Assembly (NCBI GenBank): GCA_014323925.1
Contig: JACONC010000001.1
Location: forward strand, 20,007 to 84,006
Length of the DNA: 64,000 nucleotides
Reading direction: 5' to 3'
DNA from: Chromatiales bacterium
GTDB lineage: Bacteria; Pseudomonadota; Gammaproteobacteria; Poriferisulfidales; Oxydemutatoraceae
In this document: positions 34,390 to 44,788 of the stretch, in pieces
Position numbering within the stretch: position 1 is the stretch's first letter
Layout of the letters: each line of letters starts with the position of its first letter
Position numbers and translations under genes: made by a program
The notes under the pieces: generated by a model
Told to the model about the DNA's origin: nothing
Databases searched by the model: none
The model's input: only the letters and a program-made list of their open reading frames with translations

Positions 34390-35298
34390 ATGGATAGACA
34401 TGAACCGATTATGCTGAAGGAATTGATAGCAGCTATTAATATAGACAAGGATGGTTGCTATATAGATGGAACTTACGGAAGAGGTGGGCACAGTGCTGCG
34501 GTATTGGCTCGTTTGAGTGATAAAGGAAAATTGATAGCTTACGACAAGGATCTGGATGCAGAAAAGCACGCTAGGCAGCATTGGATAGGAGACCATCGTT
34601 TTGAGTTTAGAAGACAATCGCACGCGCGCTTGGGTGATTTGTTAAAACAAACACATCTGAGGGAAAAAGTGAGTGGTATTTTTTTCGATTTAGGTGTATC
34701 ATCTCCTCAATTAGGGGTTGCCAAGAGAGGGTTTAGCTTTAATTTGGATGGTCCTTTGGATATGCGGATGGATACTACCGAAGGTATCACTGCTGAACAG
34801 TGGCTCAATCATGCAAGTCTAGAGGAAATAGAATATGTGTTGAGGTTTTACGGCGAGGAACCTCGGGCTAAAAGAATTGCTCAAGCTATCGTCAGTGGTC
34901 GCCCTCTCATGACTACTGGGCAATTAGCGCGAGTGATTGCAGGTAAGGCTGGAGGTAAAAACCATCCAGCCACCTGCACCTTTTTCGCAATCCGTCTTTT
35001 TATCAACCAAGAACTAGAAGATTTATCTAAAGCACTGAATAGTGTTTTGGATTTATTGAAAAGCGGTGGGCGGCTTGCTGCTATCGCCTTTCATTCTTTG
35101 GAAGATCGTATTGTTAAGCAATTTATTAAAAAGCATAGCGATGTGCCACCTACGGTGCGTGGATTACCAGCCGCGACAGATACTGAGGTAGTGCTACGGT
35201 TGAAGAAAATTAACCGCTTGATTAGACCAAGTGCCGAAGAGATAGAGCACAATCCGCGTGCCCGTAGCGCGCGACTTAGAGTTGCAGAGAAAATATGA
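34390..35298 (+). CDS. rsmH: 16S rRNA (cytosine(1402)-N(4))-methyltransferase
   Basis: The 302-residue product methylates N4 of C1402 in 16S rRNA using SAM. It shows HEPIMLKELI, YIDGTYGRGGHS for SAM binding, DLGVSSPQLG, RGFSFNLDGPLDMRMD and FHSLEDRIVKQF, all RsmH marks. The ATG at 34390 fits the family N terminus; a longer frame from 34339 would run within mraZ. The end overlaps ftsL by four bases. Confidence 0.97.
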   Translation: MDRHEPIMLKELIAAINIDKDGCYIDGTYGRGGHSAAVLARLSDKGKLIAYDKDLDAEKHARQHWIGDHRFEFRRQSHARLGDLLKQTHLREKVSGIFFDLGVSSPQLGVAKRGFSFNLDGPLDMRMDTTEGITAEQWLNHASLEEIEYVLRFYGEEPRAKRIAQAIVSGRPLMTTGQLARVIAGKAGGKNHPATCTFFAIRLFINQELEDLSKALNSVLDLLKSGGRLAAIAFHSLEDRIVKQFIKKHSDVPPTVRGLPAATDTEVVLRLKKINRLIRPSAEEIEHNPRARSARLRVAEKI

Positions 35299-35567
35299 AC
35301 TGGCTATATAACGATAGATTGATAATCGCAGTTATTGTAATTGGGATATTTATATCCGCATACGCAATGGTAATCGTCAAGAGTTACTATCTTAGGGCTT
35401 TTGTAGAATCCGAATCTCTGCAAAGCGAACGCGATGTTTTACAAGATGAATGGAGTCGCCTACAAACCGAAAATAGCACATTGCGCATGCCTGGCTATGT
35501 GGAGAAATCAGTGGCCAAACTTAACATGATTTACCCGCGTAGAGAAATTCCGATTATCGTGCAATGA
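35295..35567 (+). CDS. ftsL: Cell division protein FtsL
   Basis: The 90-residue product is a single-pass membrane protein: a short cytoplasmic start, one membrane helix (about residues 9-28), and a periplasmic leucine-zipper-like coiled coil (about 35-65) followed by a short tail. FtsL forms a complex with FtsB and FtsQ and activates the FtsWI synthase. Sequence identity is always low in this family; the assignment rests on topology and its position between rsmH and ftsI, with four-base overlaps on both sides. Confidence 0.92.
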   Translation: MNWLYNDRLIIAVIVIGIFISAYAMVIVKSYYLRAFVESESLQSERDVLQDEWSRLQTENSTLRMPGYVEKSVAKLNMIYPRREIPIIVQ

Positions 35568-37300
35568 GTTCTATGAATACTAAGCATAGCAGACGCAAAG
35601 AGCCGTTTAATTTTAATAATTTTTGGCGGCGTATGTTTTTAGCGGTACTGTTTTCAATAGCTGCACTTGGCTTAATTGGACGCGCCATATACTTGCAGAA
35701 CGACCCTCGCTTAGCACAAGAAAATAAAGACAATTCACGTTATTTACGTACTGTTGAAGTACCTGCCTATCGCGGGTCAATCACCGATAGGCACGGTACT
35801 TTGCTTGCGATTAGTGCACCGGTTTATGCTGCGTCAATAGATCTTCTGAGATTTAATGATAAACATATAAATGAAATCGCTGAAGCGTTAGACATTGAAG
35901 AGAGCAAGTTGCGTACCAAGATAATGGATGCCAAAGGCAGAGAATTTTTGTATCTCAAGCGGCATATTAATCCACAGGTTGCCGAGCAGATAGATTTCCT
36001 AAAAGTAGACGGACTTCATTTAGATCAAGTCTATAAACGCTTTTATCCAGCTGGTGAAATTGCTGCTCATGTTGTCGGCTTAACCGATGTCGATGGCATA
36101 GGCATAGAAGGCATGGAGATGAATACTGATGAATATCTACGTGCAGTGCCTGGGTCAAAACAGATTATGGTTGATGCGAAAAAGCGTACCATGCGCACGG
36201 TAAAGTTGATAGATGCACCTCGCAACGGCAAAACTGTGGCTTTGAGTATAGATCAGCGCATTCAGTATTATGCGTATCGCGCACTTAGGAATGCAATTGC
36301 AAAATATAATGCAGAATCTGGATCAGTGGTTGTGGTCAACGCGCAGAGTGGTGAAATCATCGTTGCGGTTAATTATCCCTCGTTTAACCCGAATGATCAT
36401 AGATATGAATTTGCCGATAGACATCGAAACCGAATGGTAACCGACACTTTTGAACTCGGTTCTACGGTTAAGCCTATGGTCGTTGCTGCCGGCATAGACA
36501 GCGGTGCTTTAGAAGAGGATTTGGTTATTGACACTAATCCAGGTTATATTCGGCTAAGTAGCGGTAAGGAAATAAAAGACATACGAAACTACGGAGAACT
36601 AGATATCACCGATATTATAGTGAAGTCGAGCAATATAGGTATTAGTAAGATTGTACAAAAAATATCTAGCGAGGTGTTGTGGAATTACTTGAAAAATATT
36701 GGTTTCGGCGAGATCCCTGGCACGATATTCCCGGGAGAAGGGATCGGCAAGTTGCGTCATTATGCGAACTGGAGCCCGACTGATCATCAAGTGATATCAT
36801 ACGGTTACGGGGTGTCAGCCTCACCGCTACAACTGGCGATAGCGTATACTGCTTTTGCCAATGATGGTTGGCAGCCTAATCCGACCTTTATAAAGGATAA
36901 TCCCTATTTTACTAAGCGGCAGGTGTTTGCACCCGCAACTGCAAAGCTTGTTAGAAAGATGTTGCGGAAGGTGGTATCTGAGGAAGGTACCGGTAAATTG
37001 GCAAAGATCAAAGGTTTCACAACTGCAGGTAAAACTGGCACAGTCAGAAAATCTACCAACGATCAAGGCGATGACAACGAATATACATCAATGTTTGCTG
37101 GCTTCGCTCCTATACAGCAACCTAATTTTGTATGCGTAGTCATCATCGATAAACCTCGTGGTGATGATTATTACGGAGGGGTGGTTGCGGCACCGGTATT
37201 TGCCGATATTATGGCGGCAACCTTACGCTTTATGAATTTCAAATATGATGAGTCAATGACATTTGATATCTCTAAGGCATCGTCGTCGCTTGCGCATTGA
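35564..37300 (+). CDS. ftsI: Peptidoglycan D,D-transpeptidase FtsI (PBP3)
   Basis: The 578-residue product is the septal class B penicillin-binding protein. One membrane helix (about residues 23-42) anchors it, followed by the pedestal domain (RGSITDRHGTLLA) and the transpeptidase domain with the active-site motif STVK (Ser300), SSN (355-357) and KTGT (490-493). It cross-links septal peptidoglycan together with FtsW. The start overlaps ftsL by four bases and murE follows after three bases. Confidence 0.97.
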   Translation: MSSMNTKHSRRKEPFNFNNFWRRMFLAVLFSIAALGLIGRAIYLQNDPRLAQENKDNSRYLRTVEVPAYRGSITDRHGTLLAISAPVYAASIDLLRFNDKHINEIAEALDIEESKLRTKIMDAKGREFLYLKRHINPQVAEQIDFLKVDGLHLDQVYKRFYPAGEIAAHVVGLTDVDGIGIEGMEMNTDEYLRAVPGSKQIMVDAKKRTMRTVKLIDAPRNGKTVALSIDQRIQYYAYRALRNAIAKYNAESGSVVVVNAQSGEIIVAVNYPSFNPNDHRYEFADRHRNRMVTDTFELGSTVKPMVVAAGIDSGALEEDLVIDTNPGYIRLSSGKEIKDIRNYGELDITDIIVKSSNIGISKIVQKISSEVLWNYLKNIGFGEIPGTIFPGEGIGKLRHYANWSPTDHQVISYGYGVSASPLQLAIAYTAFANDGWQPNPTFIKDNPYFTKRQVFAPATAKLVRKMLRKVVSEEGTGKLAKIKGFTTAGKTGTVRKSTNDQGDDNEYTSMFAGFAPIQQPNFVCVVIIDKPRGDDYYGGVVAAPVFADIMAATLRFMNFKYDESMTFDISKASSSLAH

Positions 37301-37303
37301 CTA

Positions 37304-38773
37304 ATGAATAGGCATCGGTTATCAATGTTGACGAATGATTTAGTGTACATAAAAGATGTTGATGATGTTGATGTGACCGGCGTAGCTAATCATAGCGCAA
37401 ATGTGCAACCGGGAGATCTATATATGGCGTTAGAGGGAGAGTATCATCATGGTTTGGATTTTCTACCCGATGTTGTTGAGCGCGGTGCTAATGCGGTGCT
37501 CTGGGAAGGTAGCAAAGAACCAATTTATTCGTCTACTATACCAATGGTTAAGATACCGAACCTCCGCTTTAATATGGGTGTCATTGCCGATCGTTTTTTT
37601 GATCATCCGTCTGCAGCTATTGATGTGATTGCGGTGACCGGTACTGACGGTAAATCTTCGGTGAGTCATTTTATCGCCGAAGGCCTGTCTGACGCCGAGC
37701 AACCATGTGGCTTAGTAGGCACCTTGGGTTACGGTTGCTTTGGCGATTTACAATCATCCACTCATACTACACCCGATGCATTGACTTTACATAGAATAAT
37801 TTATCAGCTAAAACAACGCGCTATTAACAAGGTAGTCATTGAAGCCTCGTCGCATGGTTTGGTACAAGGACGGCTGAATGGTTTAGCCATAGATACTGCA
37901 GTTTTTACTAATCTAGGTCGCGACCATTTAGATTATCACGGCTCGCTCACCAAGTATATGCAAGCAAAGCGCAAGTTGTTTGAATTTGACAGCCTAAAGA
38001 CAGCAGTAATCAATGCTGACGATACACACTCTGAGACGATGATGCAAGCGTGTCACCGAGGGGTGACGGTTTTGAGTTATTCTAAAAAATCACCGACGGC
38101 TGCCGCTTATTTAATGAAAGTTGAGAACCGTAGACAAGGTCTAGCATTGCGTATTTCGGTTTTAGGTGAAATCGTGGACATAGAGACCCGCTTGTTCGGT
38201 GGTTTTAATATTTATAACCTTCTGGCAACTCTGTTAGTGTTGATTAATCATGGATTGAGCACTGACCAGGCAGCCGAACGGCTAGCCCAAATTCATACAG
38301 TAGATGGACGAATGCAGTGTTTCGCTGGCAATAACGCACCGACGGTATTTATTGATTATGCGCACACGCCGCAGGCTCTGGAGCAGGCTCTAAAATCTTG
38401 TAGAGATTATACCGCTGCTGATTTGATTTGTGTATTCGGTTGCGGCGGTGAGCGCGACATTGGCAAACGGCCGTTGATGGGAGAAATTGCCCAAAACTAT
38501 TCGGATTATATTGTTATCTGCGACGACAATCCTCGATGCGAAGATGCCCAAAAGATTTGCGATGATATCTTAAAGGGTATAGGCAAGACTCTAAAGCATC
38601 GCGTGATACACGACCGTGCAGAAGCAATAACAACAGCGATTAAAACTGCAAGACCCGGTGATGTGGTTTTAGTGGCTGGCAAAGGACACGAGCGTTATCA
38701 ATTAATAGGAGGCGAATGTAAGCCATTTAACGATGCCGATTGTATACAAAAAGCACTAGGGGATTATCAATGA
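37304..38773 (+). CDS. murE: UDP-MurNAc-L-Ala-D-Glu:meso-diaminopimelate ligase
   Basis: The 489-residue product is a Mur ligase with the ATP loop TGTDGKSSVSHF, EASSHGL, and FIDYAHTPQAL. The motif DDNPR marks specificity for meso-diaminopimelate, so the cell wall is of the usual Gram-negative type. It adds the third residue to the peptide stem. A second ATG at residue 8 is an alternative start. The end overlaps murF (ATGA). Confidence 0.96.
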   Translation: MNRHRLSMLTNDLVYIKDVDDVDVTGVANHSANVQPGDLYMALEGEYHHGLDFLPDVVERGANAVLWEGSKEPIYSSTIPMVKIPNLRFNMGVIADRFFDHPSAAIDVIAVTGTDGKSSVSHFIAEGLSDAEQPCGLVGTLGYGCFGDLQSSTHTTPDALTLHRIIYQLKQRAINKVVIEASSHGLVQGRLNGLAIDTAVFTNLGRDHLDYHGSLTKYMQAKRKLFEFDSLKTAVINADDTHSETMMQACHRGVTVLSYSKKSPTAAAYLMKVENRRQGLALRISVLGEIVDIETRLFGGFNIYNLLATLLVLINHGLSTDQAAERLAQIHTVDGRMQCFAGNNAPTVFIDYAHTPQALEQALKSCRDYTAADLICVFGCGGERDIGKRPLMGEIAQNYSDYIVICDDNPRCEDAQKICDDILKGIGKTLKHRVIHDRAEAITTAIKTARPGDVVLVAGKGHERYQLIGGECKPFNDADCIQKALGDYQ

Positions 38774-40116
38774 TGTGGTTGAGTTTGCGTGAAATTGCCC
38801 AGATGACAAAAGGTACTTTATTAGGTGCCGACACCTCTTTGACCGGTGTTGGCATTGACAGTCGTACGATAAATAAAGGAGATTTGTTCGTCGCAATTAA
38901 AGGCGCGCGGTTTGATGGTCATGACTACCTGGAGGCTGCAGCTACATCGGGTGCAGTTGCGGCGCTGGTCTCTGAGCCAAGCACCAGCATTTTGCCGCAG
39001 GTGCGAGTACCCAATACCCTGCAAGCATTAGCCGATCTAGCTACCCAGTGGCGTCGTCGTCTTAAAATTAAGGTTTTAGCGTTAACTGGTAGTAACGGTA
39101 AGACAACTACCAAAGAGATGATTAGAAGTATTTTAGATAATTGTCACCAAGTTATCGCTACACCCGGTAATTTGAATAACCACATAGGCGTGCCGCTGAC
39201 TTTGCTTTCTATGCGCAAACAGCACGATATCGCAGTAGTAGAAATGGGAGCTAATCATCCGGGTGAGATTGGCCACCTGTGCGGTATCGCAAAACCGGAT
39301 ATCTCGCTACTACTCAATGCTGCAGCTGCACATATAAGCGGTTTTGGCAGCTTAGATGGCGTTGCCAAAGCAAAGGGTGAAATATTAGAGAACTTAGCCG
39401 AGTCGGGTACTGCGATATTGAATAAAGACGATACTTACTATGCGTATTGGCGACGACTTATTAAAGGACAGCGAGTGTTGAAATTCGGTTTATCTAACAA
39501 CGCTGATTTTTATATGCTTGCTAAGCAAGGCTCAATGGTGCGACTGAGTTTAGCAGGGACCGTGCGTAGTTGTCGTATACGATTATTGGGGATTCATAAT
39601 GTAGCCAATGCCTTAGCAGCGGCGGCAGCGAGTTATGCGGCTGGAGCAAGCATTGATGACATCGTCGTCGGATTAGAGTCAACATCTCCGGTCGCTGGCC
39701 GTTTAGTGATGTATAACGGTATAAACGGAGCACATTTAATAGATGATAGTTACAACGCGAACCCCGACTCTTTAGCTGCTGCTCTGGCAGTGCTTGAGCA
39801 AGCACCAGGAGAACACTGGTTAGCACTTGGTGCGATGGCCGAGTTGGGTGAGCAATCTGAACTGTTGCACGCAAGTGCTGGTAAACAAGCGAAATCTATG
39901 AATGTCGACCGCCTCTTTGCGGTGGGTGACGCGGCCGCAATAGCAGCTGATAATTTCGGCAAAGGTGGCGAATTTTTTACTAGTGTTGATGCTCTAATCC
40001 CGCATATTAAAGCGCAACTAAAGCCCGGAGTGAGTCTGTTGGTTAAAGGTTCGCGTAGTGCGACGATGGATCGTCTAGTGTCGGCGTTATTGCCGACTGC
40101 CGAAGTTAAACATTAA
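38770..40116 (+). CDS. murF: UDP-MurNAc-tripeptide:D-alanyl-D-alanine ligase
   Basis: The 448-residue product adds D-Ala-D-Ala to the stem peptide. It shows GVGIDSRTINKGDLFVAIKG at the N terminus, the ATP loop GSNGKTTTKEM, GNLNNHIGVPLTLL, EMGANHPGEI and DDSYNANPDS. The ATG at 38770 overlaps the murE stop by four bases and has AGGGG upstream. A TTG-started extension to 38740 is less likely. Confidence 0.96.
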   Translation: MMWLSLREIAQMTKGTLLGADTSLTGVGIDSRTINKGDLFVAIKGARFDGHDYLEAAATSGAVAALVSEPSTSILPQVRVPNTLQALADLATQWRRRLKIKVLALTGSNGKTTTKEMIRSILDNCHQVIATPGNLNNHIGVPLTLLSMRKQHDIAVVEMGANHPGEIGHLCGIAKPDISLLLNAAAAHISGFGSLDGVAKAKGEILENLAESGTAILNKDDTYYAYWRRLIKGQRVLKFGLSNNADFYMLAKQGSMVRLSLAGTVRSCRIRLLGIHNVANALAAAAASYAAGASIDDIVVGLESTSPVAGRLVMYNGINGAHLIDDSYNANPDSLAAALAVLEQAPGEHWLALGAMAELGEQSELLHASAGKQAKSMNVDRLFAVGDAAAIAADNFGKGGEFFTSVDALIPHIKAQLKPGVSLLVKGSRSATMDRLVSALLPTAEVKH

Positions 40117-40127
40117 GGAGGCATGCA

Positions 40128-41201
40128 GTGTATCATTTGAGCGATTTTTTATTGGAACTGAATAGCGGTTTCAATGTTCTGCAATACATCACGCTACGCA
40201 CGGTTTTTGCAACAATCACTGCGCTGTTAATTAGCACAATTTTCGGGCCTCGGGTCATCCGATATTTAAGCCACTTAAATATCGGTGAGACAATACGTGA
40301 ATTAGGTCCGCTCTCGCACTATAAGAAGCAGGGCACTCCGACAATGGGCGGCTTATTAATTATTATCACTGTAGTATTTTCAACTCTATTATGGGTGGAT
40401 ATTTATAATCGTTATATAGTAATAGCATTGGCAACTATGTTGATGTTTGGTGTGTTGGGAGGTATAGACGATTATCTTAAAATCAAGAGAGGCAAAGGTT
40501 TATCTATAAAAAATAAGTTTTTATGGCAATCGTTACTTGCCTTTATCATTGCCTACACGGTGTATAGTAGTGCGCAGTACCCCGCCGAATTAGAACTGAT
40601 AGTACCGTTCTTTAAGGACATTGTTTGGGATATAGGCTGGTGGTTTGTGTTGCTTGCTTATTTGACTATAGTGGGGACCAGCAATGCGGTTAATTTGAGC
40701 GACGGCTTGGATGGCTTGGCAGTATTACCGGTTGCGCTGATCGCTGCGGCTTTGGGTATTTTCGCTTATGTTAGTGGACATATTAATTTTGCCAACTACT
40801 TGAATTTTCCCTATTTACCCGAAGCAGCCGAACTGACCGTCTTTTGCGGTGCATTAGCTGGAACTGCTCTGGGATTTTTATGGTTCAATACTTATCCGGC
40901 GAAAGTGTTTATGGGCGATGTTGGAGCGCTGTCCTTGGGTTCAGCACTTGCAATTATTGCTATCTTGGTACGGCAGGAGTTTTTGCTCGTTATCATGGGC
41001 GGTATATTTGTTGCTGAAGCACTATCGGTTATTTTGCAGATAGCATCTTTCCGCTTGACCGGCAAGCGTATTTTTAGGATGGCACCGTTGCACCACCATT
41101 TTGAATTAAAAGGTTGGCCCGAACCGACTGTAATAGTTCGGTTTTGGATCATAACTTTGCTGTTGGTACTGGTCGGCTTGGCGACATTAAAAATTAGATA
41201 G
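40128..41201 (+). CDS. mraY: Phospho-N-acetylmuramoyl-pentapeptide-transferase
   Basis: The 357-residue product is the polytopic (about ten helices) enzyme that transfers phospho-MurNAc-pentapeptide to undecaprenyl phosphate, making lipid I. Marks are KKQGTPTMGG, IDDYLKIKRGKGLSIKNKF, NLSDGLDGLAVLP and RMAPLHHHFELKGWPE. The start is GTG with AAGGAGG upstream. Confidence 0.97.
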   Translation: MYHLSDFLLELNSGFNVLQYITLRTVFATITALLISTIFGPRVIRYLSHLNIGETIRELGPLSHYKKQGTPTMGGLLIIITVVFSTLLWVDIYNRYIVIALATMLMFGVLGGIDDYLKIKRGKGLSIKNKFLWQSLLAFIIAYTVYSSAQYPAELELIVPFFKDIVWDIGWWFVLLAYLTIVGTSNAVNLSDGLDGLAVLPVALIAAALGIFAYVSGHINFANYLNFPYLPEAAELTVFCGALAGTALGFLWFNTYPAKVFMGDVGALSLGSALAIIAILVRQEFLLVIMGGIFVAEALSVILQIASFRLTGKRIFRMAPLHHHFELKGWPEPTVIVRFWIITLLLVLVGLATLKIR

Positions 41202-41212
41202 CCCATCATCAA

Positions 41213-42571
41213 ATGATCATAACAATGACTCAAGCGTATCAATTTTTAATTATTGGTTTGGGTGTGACCGGCTTGTCGGTCGCGCAATTTTTATATCGAC
41301 GCGGTATCTCTTTTGCAGTAGCCGATCATTGCCAGCAACCATCGCAATACGATGCGTTGCTCGAGTTTGCGCCTGACGCGCAGATATACACTGGCGATAT
41401 TAAGCGGCAATACATACAACAAGCCGAACAGGTGGTAGTGAGTCCGGGCGTTTCGGTTAAGCATCTAAAAGCCATTCAACCTGATATGAAAAAGGAGCGG
41501 TTTATAAGCGATATAGAATTATTCGCTCGTTATGCGCCTCACTGCCCAGTTGCTGCGATTACCGGAACCAACGGCAAAAGCACGACGACTGCATTATTGA
41601 CTGATGCGGCAAAATGTGCCGGACTCAATGCGGTCGCTGGCGGTAATTTAGTCGGAGATTATCCTGACAGTATGCCAGCATTGGATTTAATAGACCACTG
41701 TAACAATGTAGAACTTTATATTTTGGAGCTGTCTAGTTTTCAGTTGGAGACGACTTACAGCTTATGTCCCAGAGTATCAGTGATCTTAAATATAAAGCCC
41801 GATCATTTAGATCGGTACGATTCTTTTAACGACTATATAAGTGCAAAATTACACATCCATAAAAACAGTTCAGCAATAGTCGTTAACCGAGAGGATATAC
41901 CGATATCAATACCAGCGAATGTGCAGTATTTGAGTTTTGGATTTGATAAGGGTTTACCTGGGCATTTCGGAATCATAGTAAAGGAAGGACTTAGATATAT
42001 TGCTTGCGGAGACCAAACATTAATCTCTGAATCTGATATCGCACTACCCGGCGATATTGGTTTGCTCAATACTATGGCAATGTTTGCGATGGGATATACG
42101 CTTGGTTTGTCGGTTGAGGCGATGTGTAAAGCGGCTACTAAATTTCATGGATTGGCGCATCGCATGCAGCATATAGGGCAGCATTCAAGTGTCGATTGGT
42201 ACGATGACTCTAAAGCGACCAATGTTGCGGCAACTTGTGCAGCATTGCGCTCAGTAGATAGACCAGTTGTACTGATTGCCGGCGGCATGGGCAAAGGTGA
42301 AGACTTTAAGCCGTTAGCGGATATGTCGGTACCTAGAGTGCGAGCTCTCGTACTAATGGGTAAAGATGCTGAGGCGATAGCCACAGCGATAGCCGGTCGT
42401 ATCCCTTATACTCTAGTCAAAGATATGCAACAAGCGGTACGCTGTGCTGCGGATTACGCGCAACCTGGCGATTGTGTATTGTTGTCGCCAGCCTGTGCTA
42501 GTTTAGATATGTACTGCGATTATAGGGAACGTGGCGAGGTTTTTACCGCTGCCTATAGGGAATTGAACTGA
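41213..42571 (+). CDS. murD: UDP-MurNAc-L-alanine:D-glutamate ligase
   Basis: The 452-residue product adds D-Glu to UDP-MurNAc-L-Ala. It shows an N-terminal Rossmann-like IIGLGVTGLSVAQFL, the ATP loop ITGTNGKSTTTALL, ELSSFQLET, NIKPDHLDRY, HRMQHIG and DDSKATNVAAT. An ATG at 41225 is an alternative start; neither has a strong ribosome site. The stop shares a base with the ftsW start (TGATG). Confidence 0.96.
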   Translation: MIITMTQAYQFLIIGLGVTGLSVAQFLYRRGISFAVADHCQQPSQYDALLEFAPDAQIYTGDIKRQYIQQAEQVVVSPGVSVKHLKAIQPDMKKERFISDIELFARYAPHCPVAAITGTNGKSTTTALLTDAAKCAGLNAVAGGNLVGDYPDSMPALDLIDHCNNVELYILELSSFQLETTYSLCPRVSVILNIKPDHLDRYDSFNDYISAKLHIHKNSSAIVVNREDIPISIPANVQYLSFGFDKGLPGHFGIIVKEGLRYIACGDQTLISESDIALPGDIGLLNTMAMFAMGYTLGLSVEAMCKAATKFHGLAHRMQHIGQHSSVDWYDDSKATNVAATCAALRSVDRPVVLIAGGMGKGEDFKPLADMSVPRVRALVLMGKDAEAIATAIAGRIPYTLVKDMQQAVRCAADYAQPGDCVLLSPACASLDMYCDYRERGEVFTAAYRELN

Positions 42572-43719
42572 TGCACAGCGCAATCTTCAGGCACGATTTT
42601 TACACCGGCTATAACAAGTCTCTTTGCTGGTATATAACAATTTTATCAGGTTTAGGAGTCGTGATGATTGCCTCAGTTTCGTTTGGTGTGGTTGGCGGTG
42701 ATGCATTTCATCACTCGCTGAGAAAACTGGTATACCTTATGTTATCGTTGGGATTAGCTGCTGTTATATGTTCGCTACCAGCGTCGACGATTTTTAACCG
42801 CGGCGGCACCTTGGTATTCTTGTCTATTATCATACTCCTCCTAGTTTTCCTTCCTATAATAGATAAAGAAACCCATGGTAGCCGCCGTTGGTTGGATTTT
42901 CAATTTTTTACTGTTCAACCAGCCGAGTTTGTTAAGTTGTTTATGATTATATTTGTTGCTGATTATATTGCTCGCCATTATAAGAAAATTTCGACTGGTT
43001 GTTTAGAGTTTGCCAAACCGATATTTGTCGGAATACTTGTTACCGGATTATTATTGCTCCAGCCTGATTTTGGTACTGCGTTTGTTATTTTGGTGGTTAT
43101 ATTAGGTATGCTATTTTTAGCGCCAGTGCGCTTGAGATATTTTTTGCCTAGTATAATGGTTTGCTGTATAGCATTGCTATCGGTAATGATAGCAGCACCG
43201 TATAGGAAGGAGCGGGTGCTTACTTTTCTTGATCCTTGGCAGCATCGTTACGATGCAGGATTTCAACTGATAGAATCCCTTATTGCGGTTAAAAACGGTG
43301 GTTGGTTTGGTGCTGGCTTAGGCAATAGCATACAAAAATTTTCTTATTTACCCGAAGCACATACCGATTTTATTTTAGCGATTATTGGCGAAGAGCTTGG
43401 TATCGTTGGAGTATCCTTGTTGATTTTATTGTTTTTCTTTTTAACGCGGTGTTGCTTTTTAATAGCGCAAAGAGCGCAGGCGCAAGGATTTTTGGCCTAT
43501 ACTTACTACGCTTACGGTATTGGTATTTGGCTCTCTGTGCAGTTTCTAATCCATGCTGGCGTTGTTTTAGGTTGCTTGCCAACCAAAGGTATTACTTTAC
43601 CATTTATTAGTGCCGGCGGTAGTAGCCTGTTAGCACTGTTCGCGGCAGTCGCACTACTGATGCGTATCAATTACGAGATATCTAACCCGACCAGAGGGCA
43701 TCTAAAGCGTGGCTATTAA
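42571..43719 (+). CDS. ftsW: Peptidoglycan glycosyltransferase FtsW
   Basis: The 382-residue product is a SEDS-family protein with about ten membrane helices. It shows GSRRWLDFQFFTVQPAEFVKL, LLLQPDFGTAF, and the end motif ITLPFISAGGSSLLA. It polymerises septal glycan strands together with FtsI. It starts one base inside the murD stop and overlaps murG by eleven bases. Confidence 0.96.
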   Translation: MHSAIFRHDFYTGYNKSLCWYITILSGLGVVMIASVSFGVVGGDAFHHSLRKLVYLMLSLGLAAVICSLPASTIFNRGGTLVFLSIIILLLVFLPIIDKETHGSRRWLDFQFFTVQPAEFVKLFMIIFVADYIARHYKKISTGCLEFAKPIFVGILVTGLLLLQPDFGTAFVILVVILGMLFLAPVRLRYFLPSIMVCCIALLSVMIAAPYRKERVLTFLDPWQHRYDAGFQLIESLIAVKNGGWFGAGLGNSIQKFSYLPEAHTDFILAIIGEELGIVGVSLLILLFFFLTRCCFLIAQRAQAQGFLAYTYYAYGIGIWLSVQFLIHAGVVLGCLPTKGITLPFISAGGSSLLALFAAVALLMRINYEISNPTRGHLKRGY

Positions 43720-44788
43720 GACGCCATTGGTGGTTATTATGGCAGGTGGTACGGGTGGCCATGTATTTCCGGGTATCGCCGTCGGGCGTAGACTAAAAGC
43801 GCGGCGTATAGATGTGTTATGGCTCGGCACACTAAACGGATTTGAATGCAACATTGTGCCTAAGGAGCAGATTAATTTTATAGGTGTGCGCGTAAAAGCT
43901 TTGCGCGGTAAGAAGATATTAAATTGGCTGACAGCACCGTGGTTTTTGAGCATGGCGTTTTGGAAGATATTGTTGCAATTTATTAAATGCCGCCCATCTT
44001 TAGTGTTGGGTATGGGAGGATTTGTTACCGGTCCTGGCGGCGTCGTTGCTTATATACTAGGCATTCCTCTAATCATCCACGAACAAAATGCGATTGCCGG
44101 CTTAACCAACAAATGTTTGGCATTTTTGAGCGACCGTATCCTATGCGGATTCCCCGATACATTTAAGTCTAAAAATGCTGTTTGGGTGGGTAATCCAGTG
44201 CGCCGCGAAATGAGAGGTGAACATTTGACCACATCACCACCAACACAGCGGCTACATTTGTTGGTTGTCGGTGGTAGTTTAGGTGCAAGTTTTCTCAACC
44301 AAACGGTGCCACAGGCAATCTCTTTAATTGGCGAGGAACTACGCCCTGAAGTCAAACATCAAACTGGCAAAGGACATCTAGAAGAGACTATGTCGTATAT
44401 AAAAGCAGTTAAAAAAACGAACTATCAGGCGTTTGAGTTTGAACAGCGGATGGACAAACTTTATCAGTGGGCTGATTTAGTTTTGTGCAGAGCAGGGGCT
44501 ATGACATTGGCAGAGATCTGCGTAGCTGGCTGTCCGGCGATTTTAGTGCCGTATCCGCATGCGGTTGATGATCATCAAACCGCAAATGCTCGCTATCTAG
44601 TTGCCAAGAATGCCGCAGTATTAGTCTCGCAAGATCGTTTGACCGCTACCAAACTAGCCGATTTACTGTGCCGATTTATACGAGACAGAAGATATTTATA
44701 TAAGATGTCCGAAGCAGTTAGGGATCTAGCAGTGCCTGATGCCGATGAAAAAATTGCCGATATATGTATTGCGGAGATGGCAGTGTGA
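43709..44788 (+). CDS. murG: UDP-GlcNAc:lipid I N-acetylglucosaminyltransferase
   Basis: The 359-residue product converts lipid I to lipid II on the cytoplasmic face. GT-B marks are AGGTGGHVFPGIAVG, GMGGFVTGPGG, HEQNAIAGLTNK, VVGGSLGA and CRAGAMTLAEIC. The start is GTG, within the ftsW end, with AGAGGG about ten bases upstream. Confidence 0.97.
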   Translation: MAIKTPLVVIMAGGTGGHVFPGIAVGRRLKARRIDVLWLGTLNGFECNIVPKEQINFIGVRVKALRGKKILNWLTAPWFLSMAFWKILLQFIKCRPSLVLGMGGFVTGPGGVVAYILGIPLIIHEQNAIAGLTNKCLAFLSDRILCGFPDTFKSKNAVWVGNPVRREMRGEHLTTSPPTQRLHLLVVGGSLGASFLNQTVPQAISLIGEELRPEVKHQTGKGHLEETMSYIKAVKKTNYQAFEFEQRMDKLYQWADLVLCRAGAMTLAEICVAGCPAILVPYPHAVDDHQTANARYLVAKNAAVLVSQDRLTATKLADLLCRFIRDRRYLYKMSEAVRDLAVPDADEKIADICIAEMAV